64,000 nt of DNA, from NCBI RefSeq assembly GCF_900107845.1, contig NZ_FNRM01000010.1, positions 39,381 through 103,380 of the forward strand, given 5' to 3'. The DNA is from Alkalimonas amylolytica. Its GTDB lineage: Bacteria; Pseudomonadota; Gammaproteobacteria; Enterobacterales; Alteromonadaceae. The number at the start of each line of letters is the position of its first letter. The first letter of the stretch is position 1. Below the pieces are notes generated by a model. The model did no database searches. It saw only the letters and a list, made by a program, of their open reading frames with translations, and was not told the origin of the DNA. Made by a program: the position numbers and the translations under genes. Below are positions 8,287-16,158 of the stretch, in pieces.

Positions 8287-9527
8287 CAGGCGGCCTTCAG
8301 GGCGATCTGAATATCGCGGATCAGCAGCAGCTGGTTGACGCTGCTGGCCGGAGCTTCGTCGCGCAAAATACCGAACATGCGCTTTTCTTCCAGCGGTAGT
8401 GCCTGGTATTCGGCCAGGATCTGATACAACCAGATCTCGCTGTCCCAGTCGAGCTTCTGCTGGGCCAGGTACTCGAGTGCGCTGAGTTTGCCGCCCTGAT
8501 CGATCACCCGCAGGTAGAAGTTTTCCACATCGGTTTTCAGCGCCTGCTGGCGGGCGGCGATTTCTTCATCGACCATCAGCTCGGCAAAGCTGGCGCTGTG
8601 TTGCTCCGGCAGTTCGATACTGCTGGGCCTTGGCAGGGCGCGGACCAGTTCGGCCAGCACGGCCCGTTCGCTGGCTTTATCCAGTGCGATGGCGGCCTGT
8701 GGCCGGATCGCTGCTGCCTGGTTGAACAAGGTTGGCAGTTCGGAGCGATTGGGGTAATCGGCTGGCTGGTATTTGGGGTGCTGGCGTAAAAAAGCCGCCA
8801 TATTGGCGATCAGCATGGAGCGGGCCTGTTGCTGACGGAATTTCGCCAGCAGTTGCACCAGCCGCTTTTGTACTTCCAGCAAGCTGCTGTGATGGGAGCT
8901 GAGCTGATTTTGCAACTGACTAACCAGCAGTTTACGCAGGTGGTTGTTGCCTTCCGACAGCTCGATCAGCTCGTTGAAATCGAGCAAATCCAGGCCATCC
9001 AGCAAACGGCGCAGTTGCTTTTGCGCCCGTTCGTTTTCGCGGATCTTATCGTCCAGGCTGCTGACAAAACCAAAGTCGCTGTTTAAGCGGTGCCACAGGC
9101 TGTCGATGGCCTCTTCAAACTGGCCGCTTAAATCGTGCACATGCTCGGTCAGGCGCTGCAGTTGCAGCTCGGCCACGCTGTAATCGCCTTTGAACTGGGC
9201 ATCGCGGTAGGCCTGTACCCGGTTGCGGATTTGTTCTAACTTCTCGGCCACGTCGGCATTGATCTGGCGGCGGTTTTCATCGGCCACCATACTGGCAATC
9301 AGCTCGCTAACCAAAGGCCGCAGTGCCAGTGGCTGCTGCTCGTCCGGCCGCCATAAAATACGGGCGGCGATCAGCTTTTTCAGCGCGCCTTCGCTAAAGG
9401 CGGTTTCATCAATATGGCCATCCAGATAACCCTGCATCAGCGCTTTGTGGTGCTTGCCAAGCAAGGCCAGGCGCTCGGCACCGATGCTGAATAAATTGGA
9501 CGCCAGGCTGGGTTCCAACGGGGCCAT
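8286..9527 (-). CDS. Kleisin-like subunit (MksF/JetA-like) of the condensin system
   Basis: 413 residues, mostly helical. A winged-helix-like segment lies in the first 95 residues (FSEGALKKLIAARILWRPDE ... LRPLVSELIASMV), followed by long amphipathic helices (residues 95-270) and a C-terminal helical tail (KTDVENFYLRVIDQGGKLSALEYL). Size, order and helical layout match MukF/MksF/JetA, the kleisin that bridges the SMC heads and binds the MukE-like subunit. The assignment rests mainly on the operon: it sits between the MukE-like and Toprim genes with one-base overlaps on both sides. By itself the sequence has no diagnostic motif. Confidence 0.7.
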   Translation of the reverse strand: MAPLEPSLASNLFSIGAERLALLGKHHKALMQGYLDGHIDETAFSEGALKKLIAARILWRPDEQQPLALRPLVSELIASMVADENRRQINADVAEKLEQIRNRVQAYRDAQFKGDYSVAELQLQRLTEHVHDLSGQFEEAIDSLWHRLNSDFGFVSSLDDKIRENERAQKQLRRLLDGLDLLDFNELIELSEGNNHLRKLLVSQLQNQLSSHHSSLLEVQKRLVQLLAKFRQQQARSMLIANMAAFLRQHPKYQPADYPNRSELPTLFNQAAAIRPQAAIALDKASERAVLAELVRALPRPSSIELPEQHSASFAELMVDEEIAARQQALKTDVENFYLRVIDQGGKLSALEYLAQQKLDWDSEIWLYQILAEYQALPLEEKRMFGILRDEAPASSVNQLLLIRDIQIALKAA

Positions 9528-10147
9528 CAGAGCAGTGCCTCCTGACTGGGGGTATCGTCTACCGGCAGTTGCTCTTCATCGCGGATAAAGCGGATCACAT
9601 CCAGCAGATGATCAATTTTACCGGTGACGATGTAGTACTGGCGTTCACTGTGCGGTTGCAGCAGATAGCCGTGCTCTTTTAAGCGGCGGAAAATCAGTTT
9701 GACCTGGCTGTCCAGTTGCTCGCTCTGGCTGTTAAAAAAGCGGTCGCTGGCCAGGGCGTTCAGGCGCTGGCGCAGGCTCTGGTTGTCTTCGGTGCGCAGC
9801 ACAAACTCCTGCAGCTTGATGGTATCGCCGGCGGTCAGGGCGCTGTCGCGGCCCAGGGTTTCCTGCACCAGTTGCAACCATTCCAGCAAAGGCAGCAAGG
9901 ATTGCACCGTCAGGGCAAACTGGCTGCTTAGATGCTCGCGGGCTTCTTTGCTCAGCTCGTGGTAACCGAGATAAAACACCGAGCCATCGTCATTGCTAAC
10001 CAGCCGGCGGTTTAACGGCCGCAGGTAGTGGTTGATCTCCTGCTGGGTTTGTTCATCGCTCAGGTGGCGATAGCCATCTTCGTCGCTGATTTGACAGATA
10101 AAGTCACCGGCCAGCAGCCGTTCCAGTAAAGGGCCGTGTTGCAGCAT
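9527..10147 (-). CDS. MukE-like subunit (MksE/JetB-like) of the condensin system
   Basis: 206 residues. It begins with a short helix and a winged-helix-type pattern (LLERLLAGDFICQ ... LRPLNRRLVSNDDGSVFYLGYHEL), and near residue 160 has a second wing (IFRRLKEHGYLLQPHSERQYYIVTG). MksE/MukE/JetB proteins of 200-235 residues carry two winged helices of this sort and sit on the kleisin. The gene overlaps the SMC gene stop and the kleisin start by one base each, so the three are translationally coupled. The family call is by size, fold pattern and neighbours. Confidence 0.7.
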   Translation of the reverse strand: MLQHGPLLERLLAGDFICQISDEDGYRHLSDEQTQQEINHYLRPLNRRLVSNDDGSVFYLGYHELSKEAREHLSSQFALTVQSLLPLLEWLQLVQETLGRDSALTAGDTIKLQEFVLRTEDNQSLRQRLNALASDRFFNSQSEQLDSQVKLIFRRLKEHGYLLQPHSERQYYIVTGKIDHLLDVIRFIRDEEQLPVDDTPSQEALL

Positions 10148-13100
10148 CAGCTGGCCTCCTGCTGTTTCTGTGCCAGCCGCTCAGCAAGGCGGCTGACTTT
10201 GGGTTGAATGCGTTTGAGCTGGCGCTTGCTCGGGTCCTGCTGGCTGGGCTCAATCAGATAGCGGTGCTGGAACAGCATCAGCACATCGGACTCCGGGTTC
10301 GGGAAGGCACCGACAATGACAATGTTGTTGCTGCTGCAAGCCTGGAACAGTTTTTCCACGTTGTGGTAGGCCAGGGTACCGATTTCATCAATCGGCCAGT
10401 GAATGCTGACCTTGGCCTCGCCGCGCAGCAAGCGGGTAAAGGCCAGCAGGTATTTGCACAGGATCAGGTAGGCCATGCCATGGCTGGAGGACTCCAGCAG
10501 CTGGCGATCGTTCTTAATCACCAGCTCGGAGCCGCCTTCGCTTAAATGCAATTCCAGCCGCAGCAGGGATTCGATGCTGTACTGCTCGTCGGCGCGCAGC
10601 AGCTCGACCACATCGGCCAGGGCGTTTAAGTATTGTTCGGAGGGCAGGGCTTTGCCAGAGGCACCCCAGTCGTCGTACAGCTTGGCGAAGTGCTTCAGCG
10701 GTTGCCAGAAACCCAGCTCGTCGATGGTGGATAGAATGCGAACTTCTGAGCGGCTGATGCCTTCCAGCACCAGATCGTCGGCCACGGCTTCGCTTAAACG
10801 GCGGCTTTGCAGCGCAATACGGCGGTTGATGTCGCTAAAGACGGTGAAGAACTTTTTCAGATCGCCGCCGATGTTTTCGCCCATCTCCAGCAGTTGCTGC
10901 TGGGCGTCTTTTAAAATACGCAGCAAATCGGACAGGATCGGCAACTGCTCGCGCTTGCCGGCGTAGTCGGGCAATTTGCGTTTTTCATGCTCCAGCCGAT
11001 CCAGGAACTCAGGGCCGGCATCTTTACTCAGCATGCTTTCAAACTGCTCCATCGCCAGCTTCAGCGCGCCATCGAGCTTGCTGCGCTGTTCCAGTGCTTC
11101 GTTGGTACGGGACAACCGTTCAATCACATCGGCGCAGGCTGCCAGGCTGGCTGGTTTCACGCTGCTCAGGTGCAGCTCGGCCAGCTTGCTCAGGCAAGGT
11201 TTTAATTGCACCAGCCGCTGCTCGGCGTGTTGCATCTGTTCCTGATGCTGTTGCTTGCGCACATCCAGCTGTTTTTGCTGCTGGCTGTAATCGGCTTTTA
11301 GTTGTTCCAGCGCCTGACGGCCCGTGCGTTGTTGCTGTTTCAGCGTGGTTTCCTGCTCCAGCAGCTTGGGCCGTAGCTGCTGCCAGTCCAGCTGCATAAA
11401 GCTTTGCCAGGCGCTCAGTTCATTCTGACGCTCGGTCACGCTCTGGATCTCGGTTTTCAGCTGGTCCTGCTTTTGCTTTAACTCGGTCAGACGGCGCGGA
11501 TCGATGCCTTTGGCGGAGAGCTCTTCGGCAAAGGCTTGCTGCAGTTCGCGCAGCTGGCTTTTGTTGTCTTCGCGCTTGCGCTCCAGTTGACGCTCCAGCT
11601 CGTCCATCTGCTCATCGAACACCTGCAGTTCGGCCTGCCAGTCGGCTTTTAGCTCCATTTTCTGGCTGTTGTGGTCGTCTTTGAGGCCGTGCAGATCCTG
11701 TTGTTGCTGGTGCTGCAGTTTTTCCAGTTGCTGCTGACGGCTGCTCAGTTCCGAGCGTACGCAGGCCTGGCGCTGTTTCACCAGCTCGCGCTGCTGGGCT
11801 TCTAAACGGTTGCGGGCATCGCGGGCGTAGTCGATGTTTTGCTCGTACTGGGTCAGTTGCCATTCGGCCTGCTCCAGTTGTGCCCGGGCCAGTTCGGCTT
11901 GCTCGTACTTGTCTTTTAATGCTTTCTCGGCCGCCGCTTTGTTGCTGTTGGCCTGCTCCAGCTGCTGTTCGGCACTGTGAATGCGGTGACGAATGGCGGC
12001 TTCATCCTGGGCGTAGTCCGGGGTGTCGATGGCGGCTATATCCAGCTGCAGGCCATAGAGGCTGTCGGTCAGCTCCAGCAGATGCGGCTGCAAGTCGTGC
12101 CGCTCCAGCAGGCGTTCGTCCAGCACTTTGCCGAGCTTCTGCTCCCAGCCGTTGTAATGCAGCCGCAGGAAATGGCGCAAACTGCCTTGTTCGGGGCTTA
12201 GTTGGCGATGCAGGTTTTGCAGCTGCTGCTCGGCGCTGTGCAGGGCTTTGCGGCTGGTTTCCAACTGCTGGTCGGCCTGCTCACGCTGTTGCTGCGCTTG
12301 CTGGTGCTGCTTTTGCAGTTGCTGCATCTGCCGCGCCTGCTGCTGGGCTTGCTGCTGGGCTTGCTCCAGCCGCAGCTCGGCGGCGCGCAGCTCGTCGTGC
12401 TCGGCTTCGGTCAGCGGTGAGGCGCTTAGCTGGCTGTGCAACACGGCGATAGCACTGTGGCATTCACTGAGTTGATTGGCAAAGGCTTGCTGCTGCTCTT
12501 GCAACCGGCTTTGAAAGGCCTGCTCCAGCGCAGCCAGTTTGTTGTCTTGTTGCTCGCGGGTCTGGTCCTTTTGTAGCTGCAGCTGCTTGGCCTTGGCTCT
12601 GTGCTGCTCGCTTAAGCGATTAAAGGACTCTGCCAGCTTGGCTTTGCGCTGCTCCAGCTGACGCTCCATATCGCCGTGCTGCTCCACCATCAATTGGTAC
12701 TGTTCCGCCAGTTCTTGCAGGGTTTCGCGCCACAGCGGCAGCGCATCGGTATCGCGCTGCAGTTTCGGCATGTCTTTGCTGTCAAAGTCATCGTACTGTT
12801 GCTGCAAGCGATCCAACCGGGCTGAGGTTTCATGCAGATCGGCTTCCACTTTGGCCAGTTGGCTGTTGTGCTCCAGTTGCTGTTGCTGATACTGATCTTT
12901 GGCGCTTTGCAATTGCTGACGCAGGCTTTGCACCTGCTGCTCGGCATCGGCGCGTTGTTGCTTTAACTGCTGCTCATCCTGCTCCAGCAGGGGCAGCAAA
13001 GCCGCCAACTGGGCTTCGGCACCATCCAGTTGCAATGCCAGTTGTTGCAGCCGCTCGAAATCCTGTTGCAACCGGTCCAGCCGCATCGATTGGCGCATCT

Positions 13101-13812
13101 GCTGGATCCAGTCCCGTGCCTTGGTGTTTTTTACCTTGGTGGTCGGTAGCGTCACGCCATCTTCTTCAAAAATAGCCGCCAGCATCGCTTTTAGCGTATC
13201 CATCTTGCCTTCTTTGGCATGGACGGCGCTGACCAGCTTTTCGATATGACGCAGCTTGTGGCCACTGGCGACCAGGCTGAAACTAGCCGCCAGCCGGCGC
13301 AGTTTGACGCTGTCGGCATTGTTGCCACGCAGCGCGGCGGCGTCGTTTTGAATAATGCTGCGGTACTCGCTGGTGGCACTGATTTTGGCGGACACCTGCA
13401 CATCAGGCCGGGCGCGCATGGCGCTGGCCCAATCGCTGTAGCTCAGCGCCTTCACGCCTTCTTCGCTTTGCTGCAGGTAGAAATCGCTCTGGTAAGGTGC
13501 AGCAACAAAACGGTACTCAACACCGCCATCGCTCTTTTTGGTCAGCACCACCTGGCAGACATCGCCATTTTCGCGCTGGTATTCGTAGATCAGGTAGCTG
13601 TTGGCATAGGGCAGGTAAAATTCATCGAATTTTTTGCGGGTCTTTGGCACCACCCGGTTTGGCTGCTCGCCATAAAATACCGGCACCAACCGCTGTAGCG
13701 TGGTTTTACCCGAAGCATTGGTGCCACAAATATTGGTGTGTTGATCAAGCTGCAACTCCACCACACCCGGCAAATGGGTATGAAGCAGCACAATACGAAG
13801 TAATTGAGACAT
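10147..13812 (-). CDS. SMC-like ATPase (MksB/JetC-like) of the condensin system
   Basis: 1221 residues. The Walker A loop is GTNASGKTT at residues 30-38. Two long Gln- and Glu-rich coiled-coil arms run from about 230 to 1000. The C-terminal head has an ABC-signature-like LESSSHGMAYLI near 1105 and Walker B HWPIDEIGTL with Asp1142-Glu1143. This layout is that of MukB/MksB/JetC, an ATP-driven DNA loop extruder. Known MksBEF and Wadjet complexes condense DNA and clear plasmids. The start has an AGGAT site six bases upstream. As first gene of the operon it has its own promoter. The protein is full length with no broken motif, so the system looks active. Confidence 0.88.
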   Translation of the reverse strand: MSQLLRIVLLHTHLPGVVELQLDQHTNICGTNASGKTTLQRLVPVFYGEQPNRVVPKTRKKFDEFYLPYANSYLIYEYQRENGDVCQVVLTKKSDGGVEYRFVAAPYQSDFYLQQSEEGVKALSYSDWASAMRARPDVQVSAKISATSEYRSIIQNDAAALRGNNADSVKLRRLAASFSLVASGHKLRHIEKLVSAVHAKEGKMDTLKAMLAAIFEEDGVTLPTTKVKNTKARDWIQQMRQSMRLDRLQQDFERLQQLALQLDGAEAQLAALLPLLEQDEQQLKQQRADAEQQVQSLRQQLQSAKDQYQQQQLEHNSQLAKVEADLHETSARLDRLQQQYDDFDSKDMPKLQRDTDALPLWRETLQELAEQYQLMVEQHGDMERQLEQRKAKLAESFNRLSEQHRAKAKQLQLQKDQTREQQDNKLAALEQAFQSRLQEQQQAFANQLSECHSAIAVLHSQLSASPLTEAEHDELRAAELRLEQAQQQAQQQARQMQQLQKQHQQAQQQREQADQQLETSRKALHSAEQQLQNLHRQLSPEQGSLRHFLRLHYNGWEQKLGKVLDERLLERHDLQPHLLELTDSLYGLQLDIAAIDTPDYAQDEAAIRHRIHSAEQQLEQANSNKAAAEKALKDKYEQAELARAQLEQAEWQLTQYEQNIDYARDARNRLEAQQRELVKQRQACVRSELSSRQQQLEKLQHQQQQDLHGLKDDHNSQKMELKADWQAELQVFDEQMDELERQLERKREDNKSQLRELQQAFAEELSAKGIDPRRLTELKQKQDQLKTEIQSVTERQNELSAWQSFMQLDWQQLRPKLLEQETTLKQQQRTGRQALEQLKADYSQQQKQLDVRKQQHQEQMQHAEQRLVQLKPCLSKLAELHLSSVKPASLAACADVIERLSRTNEALEQRSKLDGALKLAMEQFESMLSKDAGPEFLDRLEHEKRKLPDYAGKREQLPILSDLLRILKDAQQQLLEMGENIGGDLKKFFTVFSDINRRIALQSRRLSEAVADDLVLEGISRSEVRILSTIDELGFWQPLKHFAKLYDDWGASGKALPSEQYLNALADVVELLRADEQYSIESLLRLELHLSEGGSELVIKNDRQLLESSSHGMAYLILCKYLLAFTRLLRGEAKVSIHWPIDEIGTLAYHNVEKLFQACSSNNIVIVGAFPNPESDVLMLFQHRYLIEPSQQDPSKRQLKRIQPKVSRLAERLAQKQQEAS

Positions 13813-13825
13813 AGCGCATCCTGTC

Positions 13826-13845
13826 GGCAGCCCGATTCGGCTGCC
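13826..13845. promoter_or_regulatory. Leader hairpin before the SMC gene
   Basis: GGCAGCC (13826-13832) and GGCTGCC (13839-13845) form a perfect 7-base inverted repeat with the 6-base loop CGATTC. It lies 13 bases before the ATG of the minus-strand SMC gene and downstream of the predicted promoter, so it is in the 5' untranslated leader. It could be an operator or a translation or transcript-stability element. Confidence 0.5.
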
Positions 13846-13876
13846 ATGGGGTCATTTTTGTCGTGTTATAACGGCT

Positions 13877-13905
13877 ATTATCCATGGAATAGAGGGAAAT
13901 GCCAA
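13877..13905 (-). promoter_or_regulatory. Sigma-70 type promoter of the MksBEFG-like operon
   Basis: On the minus strand TTGGCA (13905-13900) is followed after 17 bases by GATAAT (13882-13877). Both boxes are close to consensus with the ideal spacing, and they sit between the yigZ stop and the SMC start. Confidence 0.55.
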
Positions 13906-13913
13906 AGAGGAAA

Positions 13914-14522
13914 TCAGCTGTTGTTGTCAATGACGGCACTGCCTGCAGTCAGGTTGCTCAGTTGCTGGCAAAAGGCGGCTTCAGCGCTTTGTGGCAGCCG
14001 GATGGTCAGGGTGACCAGGTGGCTGTAATCGCTGCTTATTAGCTCGCCCTGATACTCGCTCAGCAGTTGCCGTACTTTGCTTTCATCGGCAAAGCCAAGC
14101 TGAATGGCAAGTTCTGTCTGTGGGCTGACGGTAGCAAGCTCAGCCAGTTGTGCGGCTTGGGAGACCGCAGCAGAATAAGCCCGTACCAGACCACCGGCAC
14201 CCAGTTTGACGCCACCAAAATAGCGCACCACCACCGCCAGGCTGTTGCCAAGCTCCCGTTCAGTCAGCACATGCAGCATCGGCCGGCCGGCGGTGCCGCT
14301 CGGCTCGCCATCATCGCTGCAGGCTTGCGCCTCTGGCTGACGGGTATTGCCGATACTATACGCCCAGCAGACATGGCTGGCATCGCGGTAGCGTGCACGG
14401 TACTGCTCGACCCACTGCATGGCCTCATCGCGGTTTTGTACCGGCTGCAAAAAGGCTAGAAAATCGCTGTTTTTCTCGGTCATGCTGTGTTTGACTGGGG
14501 CGGACAGCTCTGTAAAAGACAT
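13914..14522 (-). CDS. yigZ: YigZ/IMPACT family protein
   Basis: About 202 residues. The N-terminal domain has the family hallmarks SDDGEPSGTAGRPMLHVL and VVVRYFGGVKLGAGGLVRAYS, and the C-terminal ferredoxin-like domain ends near LPQSAEAAF. It belongs to the UPF0029/IMPACT family. The eukaryotic relative controls Gcn2, while the bacterial role is not settled. I choose the second of two adjacent ATGs (14522); 14525 is equally possible. No good Shine-Dalgarno sequence is visible, and a TTG at 14531 is unlikely. It follows the YciI-like gene by about 28 bases and may be co-transcribed. Confidence 0.85.
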   Translation of the reverse strand: MSFTELSAPVKHSMTEKNSDFLAFLQPVQNRDEAMQWVEQYRARYRDASHVCWAYSIGNTRQPEAQACSDDGEPSGTAGRPMLHVLTERELGNSLAVVVRYFGGVKLGAGGLVRAYSAAVSQAAQLAELATVSPQTELAIQLGFADESKVRQLLSEYQGELISSDYSHLVTLTIRLPQSAEAAFCQQLSNLTAGSAVIDNNS

Positions 14523-14550
14523 CATATACAATAATTTTCAGCCATAGACA

Positions 14551-15009
14551 TCAGGGCTGTTTTGCACTGATTTGCTGATGCAGCTGGTTCACTTGTTTCA
14601 AAGCAGCCGAACCATACCAGGGGTGTAGCTCAGCCTGCAGGCGACCTGCTTGAATGGCCGGATCGGCTTGCAACCATTGCTGAGCCTCGTCCGGCTCGGC
14701 AGTATTTAAAATAAAGATACCGCGAAGTTCACCACCAGCCAGCATCGGGCCAGCCAGCACCAGCTTTCCTTCATTGGCCAGGTGGTTGATGGCCGCCATA
14801 TGGCCGCGCTGCAGCTCGCTCGCTGTCTGTGGATCCTGCTGACGGTTGGGGCCGGCTTTCAGCAGTACCAGCACGTAACGGCTCATGCCGTAGCTATCAG
14901 CGCCAAGTTGTTTGGCCAGATCAGCATCAAACCCGGCTGCTGTTTCAGCATGGCTTACCGGCATCAGAACCATTGCAACCAGGCAAAGCAGTATACGAAG
15001 AGCGGTCAT
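14551..15009 (-). CDS. Exported YciI-like protein
   Basis: 152 residues with a signal peptide (hydrophobic core ILLCLVAMVLMPV, probable cleavage after SHA). The rest has the YciI fold pattern: YVLVLLKAGPNR, the central helix with HMAAINHLANEGKLVLAGPM and the strand LRGIFILNTAEPDEAQQWL ending in ELHPWYG. Cytoplasmic YciI proteins have a conserved His-Asp pair; here the His of RGHMAAI is kept. The exported form implies a periplasmic role. The reaction is unknown. It is followed on the same strand by yigZ. Confidence 0.75.
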   Translation of the reverse strand: MTALRILLCLVAMVLMPVSHAETAAGFDADLAKQLGADSYGMSRYVLVLLKAGPNRQQDPQTASELQRGHMAAINHLANEGKLVLAGPMLAGGELRGIFILNTAEPDEAQQWLQADPAIQAGRLQAELHPWYGSAALKQVNQLHQQISAKQP

Positions 15010-15150
15010 GGTGAAATTTCCAGTGGTAAAATACTCATTTCAGTGTGAGTTAGCCCGCTGGAAATTGCAATGGGGGCCGCTAGTCGAAGTCCGGCAGGCA
15101 GGGGCTATATCGGCGGCCAAGCAGTACCAGCCGGTCTAATAACTACTGCA

Positions 15151-15999
15151 TTAGAATTGCACACCGAACATCAGATTGAGTTGAGTGGCATTTTTCCGGG
15201 CATCTTCCCAACGCAATTGCGAGTACACCAGCTCGGATTGCAGCAGGAAATACTGGCCGAAATTGAACTGCAAGGCGATATTGGCGCCAGTTTGACGGCC
15301 GGCACTGTTAAGATCAAAGTTGAGCTGGCTATTTTCGCTATTTTGCTGAACCGTTAACATTTGCTCGCCTTTCAAATCCCCTTTGTAGATGTAAGGGCCG
15401 CCATAGATTAGCAGGGAGGGATTTATGCGATAGCCCACTACATAGCCAATATCGTAGCCAGTGGTTTTTTGTTGCCACTCTGAGCGGGTTGCGCGCTGGT
15501 TTCTATCCGGAAAGTCTGTCCAAAAGTTTACCGCTCCATCAAAGTCTTCCTGCTGCCATTGATAGCCAACCACCAGGGCCTGAGACCAATTGCCGGTGCT
15601 GGCAGTCTCACGGTGCTGGCCTGCAAATTGATACTTGGCAGAAACGCGGTGGTTGGCGTGGCGGGTGTAGCCTAGTTCCAGGCCAGGGGCCACTGCGAGG
15701 CCAGCGCGGTAGATGGCATCGCGTTTTTTGCAGCGGTTACTGGTAATAGAGTCCGGGTTGCTACTGCTGTAAATAGAGCAGCCATAATTTACCTGCTGCT
15801 CTGCATCCGCGGTTAGGGTAAATTGGCGCTCTTCAGCATAACCGGTATGCAGTTGCACACTGAGTGGCTTGGCACTGAGCTCTGGACTTTCCATCCGTAC
15901 CAGGCTCATTGAGGTATAAGGTGGATTATTAATGCTGCAGCCTGTGACAGCCAGTACTGGGATTAGATAAAAAAATCGTAACCGATTTGCTTTTTTCAT
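15151..15999 (-). CDS. Lipoprotein with a beta-barrel-like C-terminal part, unknown function
   Basis: 282 residues. The N-terminus has a lipoprotein signal (lipobox VTGC, modified Cys at 21). The mature part alternates polar and hydrophobic residues in many short strands (LELGYTRHANHRVSAKYQF, YDIGYVVGYRINPSLLIYGGPYIY, GANIALQFNFGQYFLLQSELVYSQLRW) and ends LNLMFGVQF, with the C-terminal Phe usual for BAM-inserted outer-membrane barrels. A lipidated barrel is unusual. The function is unknown. The gene stands alone on the minus strand. Confidence 0.6.
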   Translation of the reverse strand: MKKANRLRFFYLIPVLAVTGCSINNPPYTSMSLVRMESPELSAKPLSVQLHTGYAEERQFTLTADAEQQVNYGCSIYSSSNPDSITSNRCKKRDAIYRAGLAVAPGLELGYTRHANHRVSAKYQFAGQHRETASTGNWSQALVVGYQWQQEDFDGAVNFWTDFPDRNQRATRSEWQQKTTGYDIGYVVGYRINPSLLIYGGPYIYKGDLKGEQMLTVQQNSENSQLNFDLNSAGRQTGANIALQFNFGQYFLLQSELVYSQLRWEDARKNATQLNLMFGVQF

Positions 16000-16130
16000 A
16001 GGTTAACATTCAGTATTTTAGTAAATAAATGCGTTTATATCATTGTATGAATGGTTATCGAAAGGATTTTTGCAGGGTGTTTTTGTTACATTTTGTGATT
16101 GATTTTTACTTGGTGGCAGCGGTGAAGCGA

Positions 16131-16151
16131 GGCAGGGGGGCTCCCCCTGCC
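16131..16151 (-). terminator. GC-rich hairpin downstream of the DUF3083-like gene
   Basis: GGCAGGGGG (16131-16139) pairs perfectly with CCCCCTGCC (16143-16151) over a 3-base loop, just after the stop of the minus-strand gene. There is no T-run after it in that direction, so it may need Rho or act in RNA stability. Confidence 0.5.
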
Positions 16152-16158
16152 GATGCTG

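Noticed and set aside
7929..8399. 156-codon plus-strand open frame across the Toprim/kleisin junction
   Set aside because: It lies antisense to two coupled genes with clear motifs, and its composition is that of a shadow.
11880..12452. 190-codon plus-strand open frame inside the SMC gene
   Set aside because: It is a GC-rich antisense shadow of the coiled-coil coding sequence. It is rich in Ala, Arg and Cys, has no ribosome binding site and no family pattern.
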